The notes beneath the pieces were generated by a model, which saw only the letters and a program-made list of their open reading frames with translations, searched no databases and was not told the DNA's origin. The translations under genes and the position numbers were made by a program. This document shows, piece by piece, positions 27,501 through 36,589 of a DNA stretch of 64,000 bases (its first letter is position 1; the number at the start of each line of letters is the position of its first letter). Source of the stretch: Vanessa cardui (Eukaryota; Arthropoda; Insecta; Lepidoptera; Nymphalidae); NCBI RefSeq assembly GCF_905220365.1, contig NC_061129.1:1178803-1242802 (forward strand). Reading direction: 5' to 3'.

Positions 27501-30500
27501 GAAGAATAACATCAAAGGGGCGTTCTGGAGCAAAGAGTATGTATATGTATTCAAATTATATTCTAATTCGGTTTGACCAAATGTAGACTAAGAATTATAA
27601 AAACTTTTAGAGGATAGTAGAAGTATCCGTAACATATATATATATATTAGTATAAAATATTTGTTTAATTTAATATTTTTAAAATTTCTATTTTGCTCAA
27701 CTACTAACAATCGTTAGGTACCGTACGTCTTGTCTAACTGGAAAAGGTACTATGCAGCAGAGATAAGTTCGCCTTTTAGGTTATTTCATTTTTTTGGTAG
27801 AATTAAGTTTATAATTAAGTCAATATATAAAAGTAAAAGTCATTGCTAATCTATTTATACAACTGATAGCTTCTCTGCTCTTTAATGTGCAGTTCATATT
27901 TGTAACTTCCAGTAATATTTTTTGAATTTTTTTTATGGAATAGGTTGGCGGAAGAGCATATGGGCCACCTGACGGTAAGTGGTCAACATCACCCATAAAC
28001 AATGACGCTGTAAGTAATATTAACTATTCCTTACATCGTCAATGCGCCACCAACATTGGTAACTAAGATGCTTTGTCCCTTGTGCCTGTAGATACACTGG
28101 CTCACTCACCCTTCAAACTAGAACACAATAATACTGCGTACTGTTGTTTAGCGGTAGAATACCTGATGAGTGGGTGATACCTACCCAGGCGGGCTTGCAC
28201 AAAGCCCTACCATCTTTTGAATATAAAATATAATAGATCTTGATTTGAATCTGCTAAAAATTTAACTTGGTCTTTAACTGTTAATATTTTCAACTTACAA
28301 GAGTACGATTATATTATTATAAATCTAATTAATCACGAAATATACTTAAAAAATTTGTTATAAATTATGTTACAAGTCAACATAATAGCTATGACAGTTG
28401 CGTGGGTTGTTTACAATGTAAATTAATTTGGAATTTTGCATATACGCTCCATGGAGAAAACACGAGGGCGTGTATGATATGAGTCGCATATAAACAAACC
28501 ATGAAATTAAGATTTCATCAAATAAAGATCGCGTTTAAGCACATCATGCACAAGTGCAAGCAGTGTTCTGTACATATCCCAAAAATGTTTGAGAGACCGT
28601 TTGGGCAGTGGCGTAGCTATCGTAGGGCCAGGTGGTGCAGTGCACCAGGGCCCCGGAGTTCAGGGGGCCCTCTAAACTAAACCTTAAGCTTCGGAACCAA
28701 GAAAATACCGTGATTTTTTATTTGGTATATATAATTTTAAAAAGTAATTATTAGTTAAAAAAGGATGGGAAAGATGAGGGCCCGATTCTTTTCTATGCAC
28801 CGGGGCCCTTCCTCACCTAGCTACGCCACTGCGTTTGGGGCGCCAGATATATTAAAAAAGTATTTCCGAATTTATTTGTAAAATTGATTTTTAACAAAGA
28901 TATGTGCTACCAAATTGTATCAGTTATATTTGGTTGTAGTACATAAGTTTCATAAATGTAATATGCTTAAAATAGTTCTGAAATTGTACGCTTTATTTGT
29001 AAAATTATGTATCCGGCATCCGGTTGAATACACGGCGGTCCGGCGGGTCCGGGTGGCGGTCTTGACTGGCGACTAATAAGAATATCCGGCCATTCTTCTT
29101 CTAGGCCGGATGACGGATAGTAACCGAATATCGTTACGTCTTAAGTGTATCCGCGTGGCGTGAGCATGGCGACAGATAAAAAAAAAACACATATTATTTT
29201 ATTTAACTGAGATAAATGCGAAAGTTTGTGACGATGTATGTATGTTTGTTTCTTTCGCGAAAAAACTACTGAACGGATTTGGATGAAATTTTAAAGTAAT
29301 GTAGATAATATATCACAATAACACATAGGGTACAATTTATTATGATTTTATGTAATTTGCTCATAATATAACGTACATATCAATTATCCGTGCGAAGCCA
29401 CCAAGCCAACCCACCCCGGGTTAGTTATTTAATATTTTTAAATCTAGTAGACATATTATTATAGAATTGATATCCCTAGTCTTTTTTACTACTGTTTTAT
29501 ATAAATAAACTTAAATAAAGAATATAGTTTATACTCGTATATGTGTGGGTGTGCATGTACCTAAGTGTGCGTGCTCGTGACTTTTTGCATTATAGAAATA
29601 TGGTACAGCACAGTAATCGTTTCTTGTTTTATCCTTATCTTTATTTACATTTCTGTAAATTATTTTTATAGAGAAACATTTTTTCCTCCTATATAGTTAC
29701 ATTTTAATTATAAAAATGTAACATTTGTTTCAATAATAAAGAACTTTAAACGACAACAACAGCCTGTAAATTCCCACTGCTGGGCTAAAGACCTCCTCTC
29801 CCTTTGAGGAGAAGGTTTGGAACATATTCCACCACGCTGTTCCAATGCGGGTTGGTGGAATACACACATGTGGCAGAATTTCTATGAAATTTGTCACATG
29901 CAGGTTTCCTCACGATGTTTTTCTTCACCGCTGAGCACGAGATGAAATATAAAGACAAATAAAGCACATGAATCAGCGGTGCTTGCCTGGGGTTGAACCC
30001 GCAATCATCGGTTTAGATGCACGCGTTCTAAACACTGGGACATCTCGACTCGACTTTAAACTAAAATGAAATTAAACGTATAAAACATAAATTTTAACGT
30101 CTGACCTATATACATATATGTATATATACAAATAAAACGAAGCATTTCGAAATATTTCCTTACAGATGAATAGTCCCCTATTTTTCAAACTATAGTAGGG
30201 TAGACCGAGGCGAATCGGATCACTTTTTCTTTGAGGTTGAGCAAATCATACTAAATTGTTATATAGTGCTATTTTTATTAATAAAAATGTTAAAAGTAAC
30301 AATCGGCTATAAAATAAACATTTGAAAACTTATATCATACATATATTCTCTTAATTAGATACTAAAAAGCAAAAAAACAAAAATATCCGAATCGCCCCAA
30401 TTTTCGGGGTGAATCGGATCGTACACATTAGTTACTAAAACTTTTAGGTTTCTTAACACTACAGCTTTGGAATCAGTAAAAAATTAATAATGGGATCAAT

Positions 30501-33500
30501 TTTAATTATAGACATAAAATTCACATAAATGTGGTCCTTATATCCCCCCCATATCAGCACATTTTTCGTGACACCATTCTTCGCCGGCATTGCACTGAAT
30601 CCAATCCTCTGAGGGTGGATTCACGAATATTTTGGAACAGTAAATGCACTGCCAGTCTCTCTGCTTTGCAGATGAACTCTTAATTTTTATATTTTGCTTT
30701 GCTTTATTCTTCATCTTCTTCAAAGTATTTTCTTTGCCCACAAACTTTTCCTTATTTTCCTTGGTTTTATTGTCTACTTTAAATTTCTTTTTTGTTTCTC
30801 TTTCGAGAAGAAAAGTCTTATGAAACTTTAAAAAATCTTTGAGAAGCAATTGAAGACTTTAAAGATGATGGAAAAATTTCTATAATTATTTCAGCACAGA
30901 TAGAAGGCTGGGCTTCGTCAAATTGTTGTGAATTTATGGATGGCACTATATTATCAAGTGGTTTTGTATTTGTGGCTTGGACACTTGAGGATTGGGCTTG
31001 TGGCTGCACCTTTTGGGAACTCGTAGATTTAACTTGGGGTACTCGACACTCTCTGTATTCTCTGATGAATTCTAAATTTTTAACCCAGGCGTTGCTTTAT
31101 TCTTCATCTTATTTTGTCCTACACCTGCACAGGTGGAAGACTGGAGTTTGTCAGATTGTTGTGAACTTTCAGATGACACTGTTACAGCTACTGTTTGGGT
31201 ATTTGTGGTTTTCACTTGTTGGGAACCTGGGGACTGAACTGGGGACTCTAAAATGTCTGACTCTAGATCGCCGATGAACTTGTAGTCAGACATTGCATTG
31301 GCGTTTAATGGAAATATTCCAGTTTTTTCGAAGCCTTTTGTAGCATTCCCAGCAGTGGCAGAGTTTTGAAACTTTCTTTTGAACATGCGAAGCATCTACA
31401 ATGAATAAAAAATTAATCAATAATACCTTAAACATTTAATAAATCAGTTTAAAAGTGTTATTCAATTCGCCCCCGATGATAAGATCCGATTAGCCCCATA
31501 CTTAAGACTTTTGAAATAAATATTTTAGTCGTTAACCTCTAAGATTACACTTAAAAGAAAATTGGTTCTATAATATAGACACCCTGCTTAATAATATAAA
31601 CCAATGTAGTTGAGTTTTAACACAAATCTGTAATATAACACAAATAATTCGTAAGTACGTACCTTAGATGAGGGCCAAATTTGCGACACACACAAACGAC
31701 CGAGTCACTAACGAGAGGCTTCGACATTGATCCACAAGCGGGATCGAAATACTGCCTATGCCAGGAGGTGCAGGGTGAGAGGGGGGACGAAAAACGCCGG
31801 TTGAGTGCTTTCTATGTGAATGCGATATTTGAATTATCAAAAAAAAACTTATTTTGATCCGATTCGCCCTGTGATCCGATTCGCCTCGGTCTACCCTATA
31901 AAGGTATCTTTTTGAATCTACTCAAATAAAAACAAAGGAATTGCTGCTCAAAACACCCTAACCCCCAACAAACCAGGAAATGGCCGTGGAATTGAGAAGT
32001 AGGTAACTGCATTTTCCTTTACAATAACATTTTCAATCATATTCTATACTGTTTTCATAGGCCTAGGAGTAACGTTTCAATATTTAAACACATCTGTTCT
32101 ATAATACAGTTATAAGTAATGATAGTGTTTTTTATCAATCGCATAACGATTAATCGAAACTTGTCGAATTAATAACGGATTCAAACGATTTGTTACACAA
32201 AGACTTTTATGTGTTTTTGAAGTCGATAAAAATACGGCTTGCTCAAATAGTGAATGATCTTTATTATTATTTTTAAACAGTTTATCCGATCTTATTTTTC
32301 TAATAACCTAATTTTATCTGAATTGATTAATGTGTGTGATAAAGTTTGTATATTAAAATTTAGTCAAAAAGGCTGCTATTAATTGTTATAATGTGGATTC
32401 TCCAAAATGCTTTCCATAACAAATAATAATACCCGTAAATGTTACGAGGTGGTAGTGGCTGTAGCGTTGTGGAAACCCGTTTGTTGATACATCATATTCG
32501 AACGCCAAGCAACAATATTTGGTATTGTTGCATTTGTTAGTATTGGGTACTATAGGCAATAGGGATATTATATCATCAAAGCTTTCTGAGGTTGATGACG
32601 CATTGGTCATATAAGAAATTGTTAAAATGACATACAGCGCCAAGGTCTATAAGTATTGGCGACCACTTACCAACAGTGGCCCTCTTTACATATCAAACAG
32701 TCTTTAAATGTCACACTGTTGGGTTAAAAACTCCTCTCATTTTGAGGAGGTTTGGAACTTACTCCATCACGCCACTGTATTTACTAGATGAAAATTTCAA
32801 TGAAATTAGGCACGTGCAATATTTTCCTTCAATGTCGGGCACGAGATGAATTATAGATACATACATTTAGTACATGAAAATTCAGTGGTGTTTATGAGGT
32901 CTTATACTAGACCATCTATACTTTACACATTATTATATAATATATAAATTATACAACCATCATAATACATAACATACATGCAACTATATTATAATTATAA
33001 GCCTTTTATCAATATAATCTCGTACTGAACAACATGTGTTGTATGTTACTGGTCATTATAAATATGACTTGCTAATATTATAAATTTCAATTGTATGTTG
33101 TATGTTTGTAATATAATAAATCACGAACACTAGACATATTAAAAAAGATCCTGGGTTTGTAACTAAGAAAGACATTTCTGCAATCATCATATTTATCATT
33201 TATCATATTTATCATTTTTACATAGTGAGTAACTGTTTTCTGTTTTGAAATTCAGCAGCTCTGATCTTCGTTAATGACAGGTATGAAGCGATTAAGGGTA
33301 GGGTAGGTTTTACGTAAGTAAAACTATACCTACCGGTAAAAAAATAGAATAATAATTATCAAGTTCACTTCATTATTTGTCATAGAAAAAATTCGTGGGA
33401 TAGGGAGGGGTTCTCGAGTTCTGTAGCTAATATATGTGTTACAACACAAGTATTTACTGTATTTAAATAAAACACATTGAAATTGAGTCGTGTATATAAT

Positions 33501-36500
33501 GAAACAGAAAAAGCACAACAAAATTGACTTAAAATTCTTTTATATAAAATTATGATACTCTCAAGACGAAAATCGCGGCTACGCTAATTAATTGCTTGTA
33601 ATTTCACAAGATTAATATAATGGTAAATGGTAAAAACTAATGACGTCATGAAGTAAGTGACCAGCATAGTAATAAAAAATATTTAGTGTTGAGAACGTAT
33701 CATTAAGAATACGATTTACGTTATTTTGTTGTTTTTGGTAATCAAATCAAATCAATTTTATTCAAGTAAACTTTACAATGAAACGTTTTTGAATCGTCGA
33801 TATTTAAATACTACAAATGTTAATAATATCTTGCGGTTAATGACACATTAGATACAGCAATGTATGACCGTCACCTTGACACAAACTGCCGCTGTTTCCG
33901 TCAAAGATGTGCACTGCACTTGTGCATTAAATCTTCGACATAACGGATCAGATTCAATATCGATCGATCAAGTTTTTTTTTATGCTATGGGTTGGCGGAC
34001 GAGCATATGGGCCACCTGACGGTAAGTGGTCACCATAACCCATAGACAATGACGTTGTAAGAAATATTAACAATTCCTTACATTGTCAATGTGCCACCAG
34101 CCTTGGAAACTAAGATGTTACACTGGCTCACTCACCCTTCAAACCGGAACACAACAATACTGAGTACTGTTATTTGGCGGTAGAATAATTGGTAAGTGGA
34201 TGGTACCTACCCAGACGGGCTTGCACAAAGCCCTACCACCAAGTGAAAATCGAAAGCAACTTGGACCATGTGCTCCTAAATACTAGCTTAAGACAATGTT
34301 TTTTCTGTTATGTAATGTATTTATACGCATCAATAATGCATTAAACAATACTTAATCAATTTTAATTGTAACGTCTGAAAACTGTTAACACAATTATCTT
34401 TGAAGATGTTCACGTGTCTATTTTATTCGATCTGCCAAATCAAAAGCAATTTGATAGTCCGACAAATCACCAAACTGTTTGAGAGTATGAACGAACACTC
34501 CGCTGATTTCCTTTCAGCTAAACGAGCCATTTGTTGCACAATCAGCTCATTGATTATTTTCCATATATTGATTCCGTCAAATAAAATCCCGGAGTGTTCT
34601 TGAATCTATTAATTTGTATCCATTACAATGTTTATTGCATCCAAGGTTCGATCGATTCGTTCGACAAAGTGCTGAATACACGCCTAGGTCAATGTCGAAT
34701 TTGTGTTGAATTAAATAACTTTACAATGACTACACCCATCATAACACAATAGATCAGAGTCAGACACAACGCATCCTCTATGAAAATCCCTCAACTTTTC
34801 AGATGCTTATCCCTGGATACCATTTGAATTGAATTGTTTGTTAAATAGACTTTTGGTGCATTGTTGTAATTGTTTTCATGAAGCCGGACGGGGAAATTTT
34901 CCGTCTGATAGAAAATGGTCGGTTTGTGTGCTCACAACACCTATAAATATTTTCGTTGTAAGAAATATTAACCTTTCTTTACATCAAAGTTGAGGTGTCA
35001 ACCTTAGGAACTAAGTCCATTTTGTCTGTAGTTAGTTTGACTCACTTACCCTTGAAACTGGAGCACAACAATGCTAAGTACTTCTATTTGGTAATAGAAT
35101 ATACATATAATGGACGAGTGGCAGTAACAGAGGGGCTTGTACAGTGTCAAACCGTGAGGATATTTAGTATGAATTTTACTTTCATCAAAAGAGGCAGATG
35201 TACTTATTATTATATTAACAAATCTTCTAAAGAAACCTATGAACCGGACACGACCACATCTACGGTTTTTTACTTTATCTATATAAACTATCAGTGATAG
35301 GATTGCACATGGAGAATTCTCGTTAGGCTTCGTAAACTAAGACCTGGATCAACCTATGGAGGTCCTTAAATCTATGCTGAACCACAATTGTACATATAAC
35401 GGTTATGATACGTTCCCGATTCGATCAATCTATTAGTACAACTGTTACCAGCAACGATTATGTTTCAATTCGATTGCGATTAAGTGATAATTTGTTTATA
35501 TAATTGGTGCCTATTGCAATGCCTCACTCACCATAGGGACTGAAACTCAGCAATACGCAGTACACATGTTGACAATTGAACACATGATAAGTGGATGATA
35601 CCTCCCCATACAAAGCCCTACCATAAGTATAATTGATTTTTGATATTTTGAAAAAGACAAGAAAGATTTTAGAGTCAACAATATTTAAGTAAATAACATA
35701 AAAAGCTTATAGGTAATACCTAATATTTCTACATGATCATTTTATTTTTCAAATTTAGATATTATTGTAATATTTATTTTTATCACTTGTAACTACTAAC
35801 TTACAATATTTATCACAATATATTTATCGAAGTTTGTATAAAGATTGTTCTTTAGATTCAAAGTAGTAAATCGTATTCAAAACAAATTTAAAGTAATTTA
35901 TTCAAGTAGGCTCTGACAAGAACTTTCTAATAACAATATTACAACCACCAATTAGGAATGTTAATGTGCTGAAATCTCATTAGAAGCTATAAACAGTAAA
36001 ACACTAATTTGTGGTCGATTTAAAACTACAATAAAACAAACATATAACTTTTTAATATCAACCATGCACGAAATTATCATAACATGAATTCAATCAAATA
36101 TAACTGCTATAATTAATAATATATCCCCAAAAACATATAAATATATTTGATAGGTCTGGATCAGACAGACACAGACTGTAACTAAATTAAACACCTGGTT
36201 ATATCACGCTGTTCCAAATCATTTGGATGTCTACGAGATCACGTCTGCCAAAGATTTAACATATACAATACACGAATATACAATCTCGGTACTTCACTAG
36301 GCGCGATGGCATTTCAATAGGGTATTAAATACATATTAATAGCTTAGCTATTGTAAACAATAAAGTCAATTGGTAGTCTTTAATAATTGTTTACTATGAA
36401 TGCATTGTGTTCGTCACAGGAATATTTATTAAATGGTATTAACTTACCCCATCGTTTAGGCGTTCGTCCCAGGAATGTGTTTTCATCCCGGTCGTATATC

Positions 36501-36589
36501 GCCCTCATAAACGTCTCCCCACATGTTCTATCGGGGGGAGGACCGCGAGCCCACACCGTTGTCTCCACACCATTCAATTTACTGGCCAT
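9395..36589 (-). CDS. Na+/K+-ATPase beta subunit, gene B (seven coding exons, 296 aa)
   Basis: Exons in coding order: 36589-36448, 14945-14817, 12595-12479, 11818-11718, 11120-11025, 10044-9888, 9543-9395. All junctions are GT-AG, the phases fit and the sum is 891 nt. Residues 1-47 are the cytoplasmic tail with the GRTPKRWG motif. About 50-73 form the single Phe/Tyr-rich membrane helix (FYLVFYAVLAV). The rest is ectodomain, with SPCFFIKLNKIYGW, the aromatic-Pro/Gly-rich GRGLPGRFYPY stretch and an IRCRAWAKNI end. Possible N-glycosylation sites are N113, N133 and N289. By family it assembles with the pump alpha subunit in the plasma membrane. Unusually, only four ectodomain cysteines (143, 156, 203, 256) are present; the first disulfide pair seen in gene C is missing. 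Which Drosophila nervana gene it matches best cannot be decided by eye. Confidence 0.88.
9738..9832 (+). repeat. Dispersed repeat family R, 3' part
   Basis: Contains 'ccgttatttggcggtagaac', 'tgatgagtggta' and 'cttgcacaaagccctaccac', the closing blocks of the longer copies at 24779, 27939 and 33975. It lies in intron 6 of gene B. Confidence 0.7.
9888..10044 (-). CDS. Gene B coding exon 6
   Basis: It encodes residues 196-247, including VSCWEE (Cys203), the GRGLPGRFYPYLNEDG stretch and GYISPVLPVKF. This corresponds to gene C exon 5 (VSCHGE, FPGYYYPYNNAEG, GYLSPLVAV). The acceptor is TTTTCCAG and the donor GTTCGT is non-optimal. Confidence 0.88.
10079..10137. repeat. Perfect 27-bp-arm hairpin in gene B intron 5
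   Basis: The arms are exact reverse complements (10079-10105 and 10111-10137) around a 5-nt loop, CACCC. On the transcribed strand the hairpin ends about 35 nt upstream of the exon 6 acceptor, so it would sit in the branch-point region of the pre-mRNA. It may be a foldback-element remnant or a small-RNA precursor; the sequence alone does not decide. Confidence 0.9.
10215..10445 (+). repeat. Dispersed repeat family T, copy 2
   Basis: Shares 'gtttgtaatattaaaataa', 'aaatgcatat', 'tctgtttgtgaacctctg.aacgg' and the closing 'ttgttaaatt.aa.cgcac' with the copies at 22370 and 57630. It lies in intron 5 of gene B. Confidence 0.6.
10635..10938 (+). mobile_element. tRNA-derived SINE (family 1), near full length
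   Basis: The head has pol III-like boxes: A-box-like 'tggcccagtagttaga' and B-box 'gggttcaaaccc'. Next come the family body ('catcgtaaggaaacctgcat', 'cattggaacagcgtg') and the 3' end 'agcagtgggaatttacaggc'. It may belong to the Metulj-type SINEs described from Heliconius; I could not verify that. It lies in intron 5 of gene B. Confidence 0.8.
11025..11120 (-). CDS. Gene B coding exon 5
   Basis: Ninety-six bases in phase 0 encode residues 164-195. The exon starts IYGWKPDFY, the conserved block after the FIKLNK motif, and ends INNLQEIE before GTAAGT. Confidence 0.88.
11540..11705 (-). mobile_element. LINE 3'-UTR fragment (family L)
   Basis: Contains 'actcagtagttactctt', 'caacattt', 'atgtcagctaa' and 'atatcctgcc', as in the longer tails at 41529 and 45528. 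It also has 'ctccacgctttcttatcacc', matching 41748-41763. A 5'- and 3'-truncated tail in intron 4 of gene B. Confidence 0.65.
11718..11818 (-). CDS. Gene B coding exon 4
   Basis: It encodes residues 130-163. Cys143 and Cys156 probably form the second canonical beta-subunit disulfide, and the exon ends in SPCFFIKLNK. The segment that carries the first cysteine pair in gene C (CNF...KVCDV) has no counterpart here, and nothing exon-like lies in the 660-bp intron upstream. Confidence 0.87.
12008..12170 (-). mobile_element. LINE 3'-tail fragment, second subfamily
   Basis: Starts 'tcaaagtcaaagccaacaaa' and contains 'tttattcgatatggaagtgt', then 'gaagaaccggtgaaagaaat' and 'aagcggga'. It is closest to the tail at 47404-47540. 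It lies in reverse orientation in intron 3 of gene B. Confidence 0.65.
12479..12595 (-). CDS. Gene B coding exon 3
   Basis: It encodes residues 91-129, the membrane-proximal ectodomain (SRPQPLDFVVHYSTENTT, then DFYMQDIQDFVK). The corresponding gene C sequence (GFRPLPPDVRSTLIWY and WEDQLIDFLS) is fused to the membrane-helix exon, so C lacks the intron between 14817 and 12595. N113 is a possible glycosylation site. Confidence 0.88.
12877..12916. repeat. Perfect 40-bp palindrome (18-bp arms, 4-nt loop)
   Basis: The left arm 'tcgatggaataccaaacc' and the right arm 'ggtttggtattccatcga' are exact reverse complements around ATCG. It lies in intron 2 of gene B. It may be a short foldback insertion or the stem of a small-RNA precursor. 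Confidence 0.9.
13493..13750. repeat. Possible small MITE with 'aggaaggcg' inverted ends
   Basis: 'aggaaggcgcgcc' near 13493 and 'cgccgccttcct' ending near 13750 are near reverse complements around unique-looking sequence. No target duplication is clear, so this is weak. Confidence 0.3.
14178..14402 (+). mobile_element. tRNA-derived SINE (family 2)
   Basis: The head has an A-box-like 'tggtcgagtggta' and the B-box 'gggttcgattgcc'. The body has 'gttttctatgttgtcttggg' and ends 'gggatcagagtaatgtatgt'. A reverse copy is at 18030-18236. There is no folded acceptor stem as in a functional tRNA. Confidence 0.75.
14817..14945 (-). CDS. Gene B coding exon 2 (transmembrane helix)
   Basis: It encodes residues 48-90: AIAITFYLVFYAVLAVMFAI followed by CMGGLFYIL, the single type II signal-anchor helix, then DDKKPTYILDSSLIG. 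The acceptor is TTACAG and the donor GTAAGT. Start phase matches exon 2 of gene C. Confidence 0.9.
15285..15412 (+). repeat. Dispersed repeat family R, decayed
   Basis: 'tggtaagtgataaccacctt', 'caacctttggaactgacata' and 'tgtcccgtgtgcctgttagt' match the middle of the R copies, with deletions. Confidence 0.55.
15474..15565 (+). mobile_element. SINE family 1 fragment
   Basis: 'ttcatctcgtgctcgccatt' and 'aacgtcgtgaggaaacctgc' are body blocks of SINE family 1; the tRNA head is missing. Confidence 0.5.
16594..16776 (-). mobile_element. SINE family 1, 3' half (reverse)
   Basis: 'agcagcctgtaaatttccga', 'ctctccctttgaggag', 'aacatattccaccacgctgt' and 'agaatttctatgaaatt' match the reverse of the copy at 10635. 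The tRNA-like head is absent. Confidence 0.75.
17719..18010 (+). mobile_element. tRNA-derived SINE (family 1), near full length
   Basis: The head 'gagatggcccagtggttaga' and B-box-like 'ggattcaaaccc' precede the body ('catcgtgaggaaacctgcat', 'attagaacagcgtggtggaa') and the end 'cagcagtgggtaatttacag'. It directly abuts a reverse SINE family 2 copy. Confidence 0.8.
18030..18236 (-). mobile_element. tRNA-derived SINE (family 2), reverse
   Basis: Complement of the 14178 copy: 'cattactctgatcccaatgt', 'acccagacgcaagacaatat', 'gattcggccgggaatcgaat' and the A-box side 'ctcgaccatgaagatcgg'. It lies head-out from the adjacent SINE family 1, forming a two-SINE composite. Confidence 0.7.
18612..18765 (-). 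mobile_element. SINE family 1, strongly decayed (reverse)
   Basis: 'agcctgtaaattttccacag', 'ctaggctaaggcctcct' and 'catgcaggttttttcac' are recognisable parts of the family in reverse orientation. Confidence 0.5.
22370..22612 (+). repeat. Dispersed repeat family T, copy 3
   Basis: 'gtatttgtaatattaaaata', 'tctctgaaacggctgcgccg', 'ctggcagatagctgacttga', 'aaggagtaacttaggctaca' and 'attcaaacgcacacgaagta' make this the clearest T copy along with 57630-57870. Confidence 0.65.
23900..24110 (+). repeat. Dispersed repeat, 'tatccgtttgcggtttcgcc' type
   Basis: It begins 'actagtatccgtttgcggtt' and ends near 'aatccgttcagccgttctgg'. This is the arrangement of the widespread lepidopteran repeats that begin with a 'cgcggcttcgc' block. 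Confidence 0.5.
24190..24405 (+). repeat. Dispersed repeat, 'ggcctccctcgcgtttttgg' type
   Basis: It shares 'gtgttaggcaaaaaagtatc' and 'aagcttgcttcataccaaat' with the left-end fragment at 283. It ends 'agagtcagacagacagagtt' before an AT-rich tail. Confidence 0.55.
24779..25030 (+). repeat. Dispersed repeat family R, near full length
   Basis: It starts with a T-run, then 'tggcggacgagcatatagg', 'ccacctgatg', 'aacctt..aactaagatgtt', 'gtcccttgtctgtatttaca', 'gttatttggcggtagaataa', 'gatgagtgggtggtacctac' and 'ggctaacacaaagcc'. At least ten copies or fragments occur in this window. The class of mobile DNA is not clear from the ends. Confidence 0.75.
26040..26175 (-). repeat. Dispersed repeat family R fragment (reverse)
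   Basis: 'tgagtgagctagtgtaacta', 'caggcacaagagacataata' and 'aaggttggtgacgcat' read as the reverse of the R core. Confidence 0.65.
26620..27292 (+). repeat. Long dispersed repeat, 'acccgcccgcttcgctgggc' start
   Basis: It opens with 'agcaatacccgcccgcttcg' and closes with 'aatcggtccaaccgttctcg', then 'gcgcttagcaacacatttag' and an AT end. The opening and closing blocks are typical of a common lepidopteran repeat. The 670-bp middle shows no coding motif. Confidence 0.5.
27939..28213 (+). repeat. Dispersed repeat family R, near full length
   Basis: 'aggttggcggaagagcatat', 'gggccacctgacggtaagtg', 'cgccaccaacattggtaact', 'gatgagtgggtgatacctac' and 'cttgcacaaagccctaccat' span the whole family consensus suggested by the copies in this window. 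Confidence 0.75.
28606..28831. mobile_element. Non-autonomous hAT-like MITE with 8-bp TSD
   Basis: The 226-bp element begins 'cagtggcgtagcta' and ends 'tagctacgccactg'. It is flanked by identical 8-mers CGTTTGGG (28598-28605 and 28832-28839). Subterminal GGGCCC blocks ('ccagggccccgg', 'accggggccctt') are shared with the copies at 42651 and 46157. No coding capacity. Confidence 0.88.
29205..29430 (-). repeat. Dispersed repeat (reverse-oriented AT-rich copy)
   Basis: It contains 'aaaactactgaacggatttg' and ends 'atccgtgcgaagccaccaag'. This is the layout of 'gaagcc...acggat' repeats seen elsewhere, for example around 42315-42580. Confidence 0.4.
29752..30051 (-). mobile_element. tRNA-derived SINE (family 1), full length (reverse)
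   Basis: It runs from 'cagcctgtaaattcccactg' to the tRNA-like head 'acactgggacatctcgac', with B-box complement 'ggttgaaccc'. A 9-bp repeat ACTTTAAAC flanks both sides, consistent with a target-site duplication, so the ends are reliable. Confidence 0.82.
30198..31896 (-). mobile_element. Pogo-like (Tc1/mariner superfamily) element, TA-flanked
   Basis: The element is 1.7 kb. A perfect 26-bp terminal inverted repeat starts GGGTAGACCGAGGCGAATCG at 30198 and ends as its complement at 31896. TA dinucleotides flank both ends (30196-30197, 31897-31898). The GAATCGGATC motif recurs subterminally (around 30412-30421, 31483-31491 and 31857-31882), possible transposase binding repeats. Only the 3' part of a transposase gene remains, on the minus strand. 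Confidence 0.85.
30538..31395 (-). pseudogene. Remnant pogo-like transposase C-terminus with PHD-like finger
   Basis: Reading from 31395, the first frame has 'NATKGFEKTGIFPLNANAM', a block typical of the C-terminal part of pogo/jerky-type (DDE, CENP-B-like) transposases, followed by a Ser/Gln/Thr-rich linker. A second frame continues the linker. A third frame (30849 to 30538) is Lys-rich and ends in a C-x2-C...C...C-x2-H-E-K-C-like finger (CIYCSKIFVNPPSEDWIQC, then EEWCHEKC). The frames do not join without shifts, and the helix-turn-helix and catalytic core are missing. The start at 31395 follows an acceptor-like TTGTAG, so it may once have been a downstream exon. Confidence 0.7.
32440..32686 (-). 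repeat. Dispersed repeat family R, decayed (reverse)
   Basis: 'ggcgaccacttaccaacagt', 'ggttgatgacgcattggtca' and 'ttcgaacgccaagcaacaat' are reverse R blocks. The copy abuts a decayed SINE at 32693. Confidence 0.55.
32693..32905 (-). mobile_element. SINE family 1, decayed (reverse)
   Basis: 'cagtctttaaatgtcacact', 'ctcctctcattttgaggagg', 'aacttactccatcacgcc' and 'cgggcacgagatgaattata' follow family 1 in reverse. The head is unreadable. Confidence 0.55.
33743..33800 (-). mobile_element. LINE 3'-tail fragment (family L)
   Basis: 'aatcaaatcaaatcaatttt', 'attcaagtaaactttacaat' and 'tttttgaatcgtcg' match the extreme 3' end of family L in reverse orientation. Confidence 0.65.
33973..34242 (+). repeat. 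Dispersed repeat family R, near full length
   Basis: 'gggttggcggacgagcatat', 'gggccacctgacggtaagtg', 'cttcaaaccggaacacaaca', 'ttatttggcggtagaataat' and 'cttgcacaaagccctaccac'. A short internal deletion removes the 'gtcccttgtgcctgta' block. Confidence 0.75.
34880..35150 (+). repeat. Dispersed repeat family R, decayed
   Basis: 'gtaagaaatattaacctttc', 'cttaccc.tgaaactgg.gc' and 'ggggcttgtacag' follow the R order with many substitutions. Confidence 0.5.
35505..35635 (+). repeat. Dispersed repeat family R, 3' part
   Basis: 'tgcctcactcaccatag', 'gatgatacctcc' and 'acaaagccctaccataagt' mark a decayed R copy. Confidence 0.45.
35880..35940 (-). mobile_element. LINE 3'-tail fragment (family L)
   Basis: 'gtaatttattcaagtaggct' followed by 'tgacaagaactttct' resembles the first 50 bp of the reverse L tails. 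Confidence 0.45.
36448..36589 (-). CDS. Gene B coding exon 1 (cytoplasmic tail)
   Basis: It encodes residues 1-47, MASKLNGVETTVWARGPPPD to FLGRTPKRWG, with the donor GTAAGT after the first base of the next codon. The frame stays open 15 bases further upstream, but that codon is TTG, so the ATG at 36589 is the start. By homology with gene A's first exon and by intron phase it joins the membrane-helix exon at 14945. Confidence 0.83.

Larger units (their letters stand above)
14946..36447 (-). other. Intron 1 of gene B (21.5 kb)
   Basis: Unlike gene C's 1.8-kb first intron, this one is filled with SINEs, LINE tails, hAT and pogo elements and family R and T repeats, listed individually. Between them the DNA is AT-rich with no recognisable exon. 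It could hide an alternative first exon or enhancers, but I found no second 'LGRT.KRWG' exon followed by a donor. Confidence 0.75.
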
